DNA of 14,365 nt, taken from the NCBI GenBank assembly GCA_004292705.1, contig RDXA01000361.1, positions 1 through 14,365 of the forward strand, in the 5' to 3' direction. Each line of letters begins with the position of its first letter. Positions within the stretch are counted from its first letter, which is position 1. Position numbers and translations under genes: made by a program. Origin of the DNA: Sphingomonadales bacterium (lineage in GTDB: Bacteria; Pseudomonadota; Alphaproteobacteria; Sphingomonadales; Sphingomonadaceae). The notes below the pieces were generated by a model. The model had not been told where the DNA came from and searched no databases. It saw only the letters and a program-made list of their open reading frames with translations. This document shows, piece after piece, positions 7,250-13,384 of this stretch.

Positions 7250-8020
7250 GTGCCGTTCATCGTGACGGTGGCGATCTGGTTTGTCGCGACCGGGCTGATT
7301 GCCTGGGCCGACAACCGTGAGCGCACCACCTTCTCGACCAGCCTGATGGTCGGCAGTGTGGCCGGGATCGCCGGTCTGGTGGTGATCCTGATCGCTTCGC
7401 TCTCGGTGCAGGTGTGGGCGGTCTATCTCTCCTTCATCGGCGCGCTGATGGTGTGGGGGTGGCATGAATTGAGCTTCCTCACCGGAGCCTCGGCCGGGCC
7501 GCGCCGGGGGCTGGCTGATCCTGGCCTCACCGGCATCGCCCGCTTCCGTCAGGCCGCTGCGACAGTGATGCACCACGAGATCGCCCTGGCGGTGACAGCG
7601 CTGCTGCTGATTTCTCTGTCATGGAATGCTCCCAACCAGATCGGGGCGACGGTGTTTGTGCTGATGTTCGCGATGCGGTTGATCTCCAAGATCAATCTGT
7701 TTGTGGGCGTGCCCAACGCAACCTCCGAGATGCTTCCCGAGCAGCTCGCTTACCTCAAGAGCTATTTCGGCCCCAGCCGTCCGACCCTGCTGCTGACCGC
7801 GTCGATCGCTGCGATTGCTGCGGTGACGGCGTGGTTCGCCACGCTCGCCCTCGCAGCGCCCGTAGGCAGCGCCGAGATGGTGGGCGCGAGCCTGCTGACA
7901 ACGCTGAGCCTGCTCGGCGTGCTCGAACACCTGTTTCTCGCCCTGCCGTTCCGTGACGGAATGCTGTGGGGCTGGGCCTATCCGCAGCGGAAGGCTGCGG
8001 CGCAGACCCATCAAGATTGA
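7250..8020 (+). CDS. puhE: Photosynthetic complex assembly protein PuhE (DUF3623-type membrane protein)
   Basis: PuhE is a polytopic inner-membrane protein encoded at the end of puh operons. Loss in Rhodobacter affects reaction-centre and bacteriochlorophyll levels, but its activity is unknown. The product of about 256 residues has around seven hydrophobic segments and family-typical motifs WHELSFLTG, KINLFVGVPN, LKSYFGP and LEHLFLALPF. The start is uncertain. The frame is open back to ATG 7115, inside acsF, but that would add about 45 non-homologous-looking residues. GTG 7250 has GGAG at 7236-7239, ten bases upstream, and starts just at the first membrane helix. GTG 7226 would add eight residues (VVSWSGHI) and overlap the acsF end, but it has no visible Shine-Dalgarno. 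The protein is normally about 270 residues, so 7226 remains possible. Confidence 0.88.
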   Translation: MPFIVTVAIWFVATGLIAWADNRERTTFSTSLMVGSVAGIAGLVVILIASLSVQVWAVYLSFIGALMVWGWHELSFLTGASAGPRRGLADPGLTGIARFRQAAATVMHHEIALAVTALLLISLSWNAPNQIGATVFVLMFAMRLISKINLFVGVPNATSEMLPEQLAYLKSYFGPSRPTLLLTASIAAIAAVTAWFATLALAAPVGSAEMVGASLLTTLSLLGVLEHLFLALPFRDGMLWGWAYPQRKAAAQTHQD

Positions 8021-8051
8021 AAGCAAGACAATGACGACAGAGGGAATCCCG

Positions 8052-9272
8052 ATGAACTTCGAAGCCTTTTTCGCCGGCGAACTGGATGCCGTGCGCGCCG
8101 ATGGCCGTTATCGGGTGTTCACCGACATCAAGCGCCACCGCGGGAAGTTCCCGCATGCGACCCGCTTCATCGAGAATGAAACCCAGGCGGTCACGGTGTG
8201 GTGTTCGAACGACTATCTCGGCATGGGTCAGCACCCCGCAGTGCTCGATGCGATGCACGACTGCCTTGACGAATGCGGCGCGGGCGCGGGCGGCACGCGC
8301 AACATCTCGGGCACCAACCACCACCACGTGCTGCTGGAACAGGAACTGGCCGATCTTCACAACAAGGAAAGCGCGCTGCTGTTCACCTCGGGCTATGTCT
8401 CGAACTGGGCGGGCCTCGGCACGCTGGCGGGCAAGATCCCGGGCTGCGTCGTGTTCTCCGATGCGCTGAATCACGCCTCGATGATCGAAGGCATCCGCTA
8501 CAGCCGCGCGCCCTACAAGGTGTTCCGCCACAATGACGTCGCGCATCTCGACGAGCTGCTCTCGCAATACGGCCCTGAGGTGCCCAAGCTGGTCGCCTTT
8601 GAGAGCGTCTATTCGATGGACGGCGACATCGCCCCGATCGCGGCAATCCTCGACGTCTGCGAGAAGCACGGCGCGATGAGCTATATCGATGAAGTCCATG
8701 CCGTCGGCCTCTACGGCCCGCGCGGCGGCGGTATTGCCGAACGCGAAGGGCTGATGGACCGCATCACCGTGATCGAAGGCACGCTGGGCAAGGCCTTCGG
8801 CGTGATGGGCGGCTATATCGCGGCCTCTGCCAACCTCGTCGACTTCGTCCGCTCCTTCGCCAGCGGCTTCATCTTCTCGACCGCCCTGCCCCCCGCTGTC
8901 GCGGCAGGCGCTGCGGCCAGCATCCGGCATCTGAAGACCTCCAGCGCGGAGCGCGAGCTTCAGCAGAAGCGCGTCGCGCAGGTTCGCCGGGCGCTCGACA
9001 TCATGGGCATCCCGCACCTCGACAACCCCAGCCACATCATCCCGGTGATGGTGGGCGACGCCAAGAAGTGCAAGATGATCAGCGACTGGCTGATGGACAA
9101 CCACGGCATCTATGTGCAGCCGATCAACTACCCGACCGTGCCGGTGGGCACCGAGCGGCTGCGCGTCACGCCCTCGCCGGTCCACACCGATGGCGACATC
9201 GACCGGCTGATCAAGGCGCTTTCCGAGATCTGGTCGCATTGCGAACTCGCCCGGATGGAACAGGCTGCCTGA
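8052..9272 (+). CDS. hemA: 5-aminolevulinate synthase (ALAS, Shemin pathway)
   Basis: HemA condenses glycine and succinyl-CoA, with loss of CO2, to give 5-aminolevulinate, the entry to all tetrapyrroles. The 406-residue pyridoxal-phosphate enzyme matches the family in length. Visible features are WCSNDYLGMGQHP (50-62), GAGAGGTRNISGTNHHH (76-92), the PLP-ring Asp213 (YIDEVHAVG) and the Schiff-base lysine Lys247 (EGTLGKAFG). The chosen start is ATG 8052, with AGAGGGA at 8039-8045 well placed, and it gives a family-like N-terminus. ATG 8031 in the same frame would add seven residues and has no good Shine-Dalgarno. Its place at the end of the photosynthesis operon suggests that precursor supply is co-expressed with pigment and reaction-centre genes. 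It may also supply heme, unless a second copy exists elsewhere. Confidence 0.97.
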   Translation: MNFEAFFAGELDAVRADGRYRVFTDIKRHRGKFPHATRFIENETQAVTVWCSNDYLGMGQHPAVLDAMHDCLDECGAGAGGTRNISGTNHHHVLLEQELADLHNKESALLFTSGYVSNWAGLGTLAGKIPGCVVFSDALNHASMIEGIRYSRAPYKVFRHNDVAHLDELLSQYGPEVPKLVAFESVYSMDGDIAPIAAILDVCEKHGAMSYIDEVHAVGLYGPRGGGIAEREGLMDRITVIEGTLGKAFGVMGGYIAASANLVDFVRSFASGFIFSTALPPAVAAGAAASIRHLKTSSAERELQQKRVAQVRRALDIMGIPHLDNPSHIIPVMVGDAKKCKMISDWLMDNHGIYVQPINYPTVPVGTERLRVTPSPVHTDGDIDRLIKALSEIWSHCELARMEQAA

Positions 9273-9470
9273 GCCCCCTCTCCCGGTCATGCCTGCTACT
9301 GTTGGAGACACATGAGACACTGTGCAGGGAAGGAATTCCCTCCACCCCGCCGCGCATGTTTGACGGGGACGGGCAGGGGCGGCCGCAAGAGTCATGGGCA
9401 GCATCATTCCAGCGTGCATCCGAGTAGGAAAATGATTTAAATCTCGCCGGTTCTCCCTTGGACGGGAGCG

Positions 9471-9504
9471 GAGGGCGGATGCCTTGGGGGAGGCGTCCGC
9501 CCTC
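9471..9504 (+). terminator. Strong hairpin, probable terminator of the photosynthesis operon
   Basis: GAGGGCGGATGCCT (9471-9484) pairs with AGGCGTCCGCCCTC (9491-9504) to form a 14-bp stem with one T-G wobble and a 6-base loop TGGGGG. It lies about 200 bases after the hemA stop. The following bases CGTTTGC give only a weak U-tract, so it may be an imperfect intrinsic terminator, a 3'-end stabiliser, or part of a bidirectional terminator with the convergent minus-strand unit. Confidence 0.5.
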
Positions 9505-9523
9505 GTTTGCATCCGGGCCTGCA

Positions 9524-9542
9524 CGCATCACCGGGTGATGCG
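9524..9542. repeat. 19-base perfect inverted repeat
   Basis: CGCATCACC (9524-9532) and GGTGATGCG (9534-9542) are exact reverse complements around a single central base. As RNA it would give an 8-bp stem with a 3-base loop. As DNA it has the symmetry of a dimeric regulator's operator. It lies 132 bases downstream of the minus-strand PepSY stop and far from any start codon, so a structural or terminator role is more likely than an operator. Confidence 0.45.
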
Positions 9543-9547
9543 AAGTC

Positions 9548-9563
9548 ACTGCGTTTCCGCAGT
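9548..9563. terminator. Small hairpin downstream of the PepSY gene
   Basis: ACTGCG (9548-9553) and CGCAGT (9558-9563) form a 6-bp stem with a 4-base loop, TTTC on the plus strand and GAAA (a stable GNRA-type loop) on the minus strand. It lies downstream of the minus-strand PepSY stop. No T-run follows on that strand, so a terminator function is tentative. Confidence 0.25.
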
Positions 9564-9674
9564 TCTCCCGCAACCATCTGGAAAAGCCCCCGCGCGGCCG
9601 CTTCGAGGACGCGACGAAGTCCGAATAAATGACCGCCGTTGAGCGGAAACCTGAACAGCGGTGTCGTGCGCAGT

Positions 9675-10934
9675 TCACCAGAACGCGAAGGCGATCCCCG
9701 GAACCAGCGTAACCAGCGCAACGCTTGGCCATTTCCAGGCGCCAAGGTAATCGAGCATTGCAAGTGGTGCACGCCCGCCCAGCGCCGTTGTCGTCCGCCT
9801 GGCGTAGATATAGGCGCCGCTTGCCGCGAGCCCCGTCAGCATCAATCCGAACAGCGCCCAGATCAGGCGCGTGACAAGGCCGCCGAAGGTGCCGAAATGC
9901 AGCGGATCAACGGTATGGACGATGCGCTCGCCCGCGCCCATTTCGCGTGCTGTGCGGGCGCCAACGATCTGGCTGGTCACAGGGTCGATGAACACGGCAT
10001 CGGCCCGTTCACGCACCAGCACGGCTTGCCAATGCCCCTGCACGACAACGGGCTCCCCCGCCTCATAGGGCAGCGCAACCGCAGTAATGGCAAGACCCGG
10101 TTTGGCCGCGCGCGCCATGGCCGTCCAGCGGGCGATCTCGGCCGCGCTCGCGGTATTGACGAAGTGGGCTTCGGGCACACGCGGGGTTTCGCGGTTCCAG
10201 TCGAGGCCGCTCCATTCGAAGAAGTAATAGATCGACGTGAGCGATATGATCGCGACGAACCAGATCGACCAAACCCCGCCGAGCCGGTGGAGATCGCCGA
10301 TCAGCGTGCGCAGGTTGCGCTTCAGCCGGGGCCGCTTGAAGAAGCCGCGCCAGAACTTCTTGTAGACGATCAGCCCCGTCACCAGCGAACCCAGCAGCAC
10401 AAAACCAAGGCTGGTGACGAGATAGAATCCGACATCTCCGGGCACGAAAAGGTAATAGTGCAGCGCCCGCATCGCATCCTGCAGGCTGCGCCCATATTCG
10501 TGGCCCGTCACCCGGCCAGTGCCGGGATCGGCATAAATGGTGAAGTCCTGTCCGGCGGCATCGCGGGCAGCGATGCTTTTGGCGAAGTAGGCCGCATGTG
10601 AACGGTCGTAAGAACCGATCCCGGTCAGTGTTGCGTCGGGGTAGGTGCGCTGCGCTGCCGCCCACATTGCGCCCCAGTCCTCGGTGCCGGGCGTAAAGCT
10701 GCTGGCGCGCACCTCCGGCTTGTAAAGCCACTCGATTTCATGCGCGACCGTGGCGATGGTGCCGGTGAGGCAGACAAAGGCCAGGAACAGGCTGAGCTTC
10801 AGCCCGAACAGGTTGTGCAGCCAGAAGGCGAGCGGACGGGGCTTCCGGCGTCCCGGCTTGGCGAGCGTATCAGCCGCCGCAGCCGGTGCCCCGCCGCTGC
10901 CGGACGCATCGCGAAGGCGCTCAGAAACGTCCAC
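9675..10934 (-). CDS. PepSY-associated transmembrane protein (FoxB-like putative iron-siderophore reductase)
   Basis: The 419-residue inner-membrane protein belongs to the PepSY_TM group, several of which (FoxB-like) sit beside siderophore receptors and are implicated in reductive iron release. It has a low-complexity N-terminus, then hydrophobic segments at about residues 45-68, 170-192, 222-242, 352-376 and 402-418. Two periplasmic PepSY-like stretches lie between them, recognisable by YADPGTGRVTGHEYG and FIDPVTSQIVGART. Membrane-proximal histidines include His40, His65, His159, His216, His340 and His346, possible heme or metal ligands by analogy. The first usable start is GTG 10934, giving a 14-base overlap with the receptor stop and no clear Shine-Dalgarno, so it is probably translated by coupling. 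The product begins just after the receptor on the same strand, so co-transcription is likely. A metal other than iron cannot be excluded. Confidence 0.87.
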   Translation of the reverse strand: MDVSERLRDASGSGGAPAAAADTLAKPGRRKPRPLAFWLHNLFGLKLSLFLAFVCLTGTIATVAHEIEWLYKPEVRASSFTPGTEDWGAMWAAAQRTYPDATLTGIGSYDRSHAAYFAKSIAARDAAGQDFTIYADPGTGRVTGHEYGRSLQDAMRALHYYLFVPGDVGFYLVTSLGFVLLGSLVTGLIVYKKFWRGFFKRPRLKRNLRTLIGDLHRLGGVWSIWFVAIISLTSIYYFFEWSGLDWNRETPRVPEAHFVNTASAAEIARWTAMARAAKPGLAITAVALPYEAGEPVVVQGHWQAVLVRERADAVFIDPVTSQIVGARTAREMGAGERIVHTVDPLHFGTFGGLVTRLIWALFGLMLTGLAASGAYIYARRTTTALGGRAPLAMLDYLGAWKWPSVALVTLVPGIAFAFW

Positions 10935-13065
10935 TGATGCCGATCGTCACACGCCGCCCGGGCGCTTCATAGTTGAAGAAATCCAGCCCGTCGCCTTGCG
11001 CGGCCGGGTTCACATAGACTTCATCGAAAAGGTTGTCGGCCGCAGCAAAGATCCGCACCGGTCCAAGATCATAAGAGACATTAGCCGCCGCCAGCGTGAC
11101 CGCATCACTCTCGACGAAGCCGATCGCCTGCTGGGTCGGCGAGAAGAAGCTCGATGCGCCGTAATGCGTGACTTGCAGGCCCAGTCCCAGCTTTTCGACC
11201 GGCTGCCAATCCGCCCGCGCGGTGATGCGCAGCGGCACGGCCCGGTCGGTCGAGAAGTTGATCCACTCGCCCGCGCCCTCGTCGAAGACTTCGCCGCGCT
11301 GGAGGGTGAAGATTCCCGACAGTTGGAGGTTTTCCGTCGCCTGCCACTGCGTCTGCGCTTCAAGCCCCCACCCGCGCTCGGGGATGCGCAGCGGGATCAA
11401 CGGGCAGAAGGTGCCGGGGGCGCAGGTCGGGTCTGGCTGGATCTGCGATGAGGCGTCCGAGCGTGCATAATAGACCGCCGCCCCGTAGCTGAAATCGCCG
11501 CCGCCGCCGCGCAGGCCGAGTTCATATTGATCTGAGGTCGCCGGCTCGTTGGAGATCGCACCCGGATCACGCGCCCCGCGCGCCGCCCGGCCCAGCTGTG
11601 AAAGCTCTGCCCCTTGGCTGAACCCGGCATAGATCTGCATCGCATCGGTCAGCTGATAGACCGCGCCTGCGTTCCACAGCGTCAGTTCGCTATCGGCAAA
11701 GGCGCCCGGTGTGGCAGCGCGGGGCAAGGCGGGATCGAACCCCTCCTGCTCGACCGCGCCCGAATACCATTCATGCCGCACCCCGCCGGTCAGCGTCAGC
11801 GCGCCGGTGGTGAATTCGGCCTGCGCAAAGGGGGCAAGCGTTTCGAGGTAGAAGGCCGGGGTGATGTAGCCGATAATCCGGTCCTCGCCTGCCGGGTCGA
11901 CGGTGAAGCGCAGAAAATCGTTGCGGGTGAAATCGAGCCCGTAGCTGGTCTTGAGGCTGCCTGCGCCAAGATCATAGGACCGCACGAAGGTGCTGCGCAG
12001 GCCGAGGCGGGAATTTTCGCGGTTGGAAGCGAAGAAGTCGTCCCCCCCGAAAGCGATGTCGAAGAAGTTGTCGCGCTGGATGATCTCCTGATCCTGGAAG
12101 AACAGCGCAAGGGTCACATCATGGGCCAGCAGATCGGGATGATTGAAGCTGAGGATGCCGGTGATGCTGCGATCCCCCGCCTCGCCCACCTGCGGGTGGG
12201 GCGCAACTTCGATGACGCTGGCAACCTCGTCGCTGCCGGGGAGAAATGCGCCCTCGGGGTAGAAGTCGCGGCCCCTGTTCTCGTCATGGAAGGTCCCGGT
12301 AAAGGCGATCCGCGCCTCGCCGATGTCGAGCCCGAAGGATCCGATGAGGTCGACGGCCTCGAACGCGCTGCTGAAGACGGGCCTGCCATTCCCGCTGCGC
12401 TGGTTGCCGCTGTCGGTGTAGCCCGCACCGACATAGTAATCGAAGGTGCCCAGATCCTGCCCCGCTCCGACATAGAGATCGGTGATAAAGGTATTGCGCG
12501 CCACGGCGGTGTTGAAGCTGGTCTGGGCGGTGACGTCGATTTCCAGATCGCGGCCCTTGGCCCGGCGGGTCTGGAGGTTGATGATCCCGCCGGGTGCGCC
12601 CGCTCCGTAAAGCGCCGTGCCGCCGCGCACCACTTCAACGCTTTCGATGGCAAAGGGGCTGATCGCGAAGGGCCCGGTGCAGGAACCGGGGCGCAGATCC
12701 TCGTTCACCGGCACCCCGTTGATCTGGAAGGATGCGGTGCGTCCGCGAATTTGGCTGCCGCAGGACGAACGGTCCTCGGGTGCCTGAATGCTGAGGCCGG
12801 GCACGGTGAATTCGAGCGCGGAGAGAATGTTGCGGTTCTGGCGCAGCTGCTGTTGCAACTCCTCCTCGTTCACCACCGAAACCGAAAGCGGCAGGTTTTC
12901 GAGGGCAGTGCCCGAACGGGTAGCGGTGACGACGATAGCGCCGCCTTGTTCGGCTGCGACGTCCTCTCTCGCTTCGCCCACCTGCTCCTGGGCAGCAACC
13001 GGGACTGCAGCAAGGGTGAAAAGGACAGCGGCAACCGCCGTGGAGTTGCAGAATTGGGTGCGCAT
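10921..13065 (-). CDS. TonB-dependent outer-membrane receptor, probable ferric-siderophore type
   Basis: The 714-residue protein would import a ligand across the outer membrane using TonB energy. A Sec signal peptide covers about residues 1-25 (MRTQFCNSTAVAAVLFTLAA, then VPVAA). A TonB-box-like AIVVTATR lies at 43-50. The plug domain runs roughly 51-170 with typical IRGRTASFQINGVPV, SVEVVRGGTALYGAGAPGGIINL. The rest is a beta-barrel ending in the outer-membrane signature ISGRF with terminal Phe. The frame stays open to ATG 13128, but the ATG at 13065 places the signal peptide at the N-terminus and is preferred. The substrate is inferred: the PepSY partner and the upstream Fur-like site point to iron. 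Cysteines Cys102 and Cys129 in the plug, and a CAPGTFC pair in the barrel, could form disulfides. Confidence 0.92.
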   Translation of the reverse strand: MRTQFCNSTAVAAVLFTLAAVPVAAQEQVGEAREDVAAEQGGAIVVTATRSGTALENLPLSVSVVNEEELQQQLRQNRNILSALEFTVPGLSIQAPEDRSSCGSQIRGRTASFQINGVPVNEDLRPGSCTGPFAISPFAIESVEVVRGGTALYGAGAPGGIINLQTRRAKGRDLEIDVTAQTSFNTAVARNTFITDLYVGAGQDLGTFDYYVGAGYTDSGNQRSGNGRPVFSSAFEAVDLIGSFGLDIGEARIAFTGTFHDENRGRDFYPEGAFLPGSDEVASVIEVAPHPQVGEAGDRSITGILSFNHPDLLAHDVTLALFFQDQEIIQRDNFFDIAFGGDDFFASNRENSRLGLRSTFVRSYDLGAGSLKTSYGLDFTRNDFLRFTVDPAGEDRIIGYITPAFYLETLAPFAQAEFTTGALTLTGGVRHEWYSGAVEQEGFDPALPRAATPGAFADSELTLWNAGAVYQLTDAMQIYAGFSQGAELSQLGRAARGARDPGAISNEPATSDQYELGLRGGGGDFSYGAAVYYARSDASSQIQPDPTCAPGTFCPLIPLRIPERGWGLEAQTQWQATENLQLSGIFTLQRGEVFDEGAGEWINFSTDRAVPLRITARADWQPVEKLGLGLQVTHYGASSFFSPTQQAIGFVESDAVTLAAANVSYDLGPVRIFAAADNLFDEVYVNPAAQGDGLDFFNYEAPGRRVTIGISGRF

Positions 13066-13102
13066 GTGGTTTCCGTGGTCGAAATGGACGAGTGAGCACG
13101 CA

Positions 13103-13132
13103 ATAGTGCGACTCATTCGCATTTGCAAGCAA
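13103..13132 (-). promoter_or_regulatory. Putative sigma-70-type promoter of the TonB receptor-PepSY unit
   Basis: On the minus strand a TTGCTT (-35-like, 13127-13132) is followed after 18 bases by CACTAT (-10-like, 13103-13108). Transcription would start near 13096, about 30 bases before the receptor ATG at 13065. The -35 is a fair match and the -10 a weak one. The Fur-like repeat lies in the spacer and reaches into the -10, the position expected for repression. Confidence 0.35.
13107..13121 (-). promoter_or_regulatory. Fur-box-like operator (7-1-7 inverted repeat)
   Basis: On the minus strand the 15-mer TGCGAATGAGTCGCA is a 7-1-7 inverted repeat with six of seven symmetric positions paired. 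This is the geometry of a Fur family site (compare TGAGAATNATTCTCA-type cores). It lies 42 bases upstream of the receptor ATG and overlaps the putative promoter. Iron-dependent repression of the receptor-PepSY unit is therefore likely. Irr or another Fur-family protein could be the binder instead. Confidence 0.55.
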
Positions 13133-13247
13133 CGATGCGGCTTGGGCTTGGCGCTTGGGCCTGATGCTACGTTTTTTCGGAATCTGCTTTGGCAAAGGCG
13201 GAAGCAGGGCCGCTTGCAGGCCTTCCGATTCTGGTTGCAACGAGGCT

Positions 13248-13320
13248 GAAGCCGCCTTGCGGCTTTCAGGTTCGTGCATCGCCGCCACTTGGCCCTGAAA
13301 GCGGCAAGGGCGCTGGCTTC
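13248..13320. repeat. Large imperfect inverted repeat
   Basis: The left arm, 13248-13270 (GAAGCCGCC, then TTGCGGCTTTCAGG), and the right arm, 13294-13320 (read in reverse: GAAGCCAGCGCCC, then TTGCCGCTTTCAGG), are reverse complements apart from a small insertion and one mismatch. They flank a loop of about 23 bases. The left arm also contains its own 7-bp hairpin, AAGCCGC-CTT-GCGGCTT. This could be a miniature palindromic intergenic element or the folded 3' end of the GH97 transcript. Confidence 0.45.
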
Positions 13321-13346
13321 AACCCTCGCGGTCGCAGCATGCCTCC

Positions 13347-13383
13347 ACCACCCTGCGGTGGTTCCCCTCCCCCGAACGGGAGG
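13347..13383 (-). terminator. Two tandem hairpins directly after the GH97 stop
   Basis: On the minus strand, starting one base after the GH97 stop, CCTCCC/GGGAGG (13366-13383, 6-base loop) is followed by ACCACC/GGTGGT (13347-13362, loop GCAG). Neither has a T-run. Position suggests a 3'-end structure or terminator for GH97. The CCTCCACCACC...GGTGGTTCCCCTCCC pattern also resembles short palindromic sequences common in sphingomonad intergenic DNA; that resemblance is from memory and unverified. Confidence 0.4.
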
Positions 13384-13384
13384 A

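Larger units (their letters stand above)
9273..9674 (+). other. Intergenic region between convergent hemA and PepSY genes; no gene, several inverted repeats
   Basis: Frames here are open only as run-through of neighbouring shadows and none has a credible start or protein. The DNA contains a small 6-bp stem with a GGAA tetraloop at 9326-9341, a short AT-rich patch around 9428-9443 (including the palindrome ATTTAAAT at 9435-9442), a 5-bp hairpin at 9453-9468, a long hairpin at 9471-9504, a 19-base perfect inverted repeat at 9524-9542 and a hairpin at 9548-9563. Both flanking genes end into this region, so bidirectional termination is the obvious role. I found no TGT-N12-ACA PpsR-type site in it. 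Confidence 0.7.
13066..13384. other. Intergenic region upstream of the TonB receptor and downstream of GH97
   Basis: No gene is seen in this 319-base gap. The part next to the receptor (13066-13135) holds the putative promoter and Fur-like site. The middle contains short inverted repeats, for example CGGAAG/CTTCCG around 13199-13227. The part next to GH97 (13248-13383) is dominated by a large imperfect inverted repeat and two tandem hairpins. Confidence 0.7.

Noticed and set aside
7755..9524. 589-codon minus-strand open frame opposite hemA
   Set aside because: The translation is an antisense shadow of a clear ALAS gene; long antisense frames are expected at this GC content.
9211..9732. 173-codon minus-strand frame in the hemA-PepSY gap
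   Set aside because: It overlaps the hemA and PepSY ends and covers the hairpins; the translation has no domain and no good ribosome-binding site.
11614..13095. 493-codon plus-strand open frame opposite the TonB receptor
   Set aside because: The sense frame has a signal peptide, plug motifs and a terminal Phe; the antisense product shows no recognisable domain.
13066..13128. Upstream ATG extension of the TonB receptor
   Set aside because: It would put 21 residues in front of a clear signal peptide and overlap the Fur-like site and -10 element.
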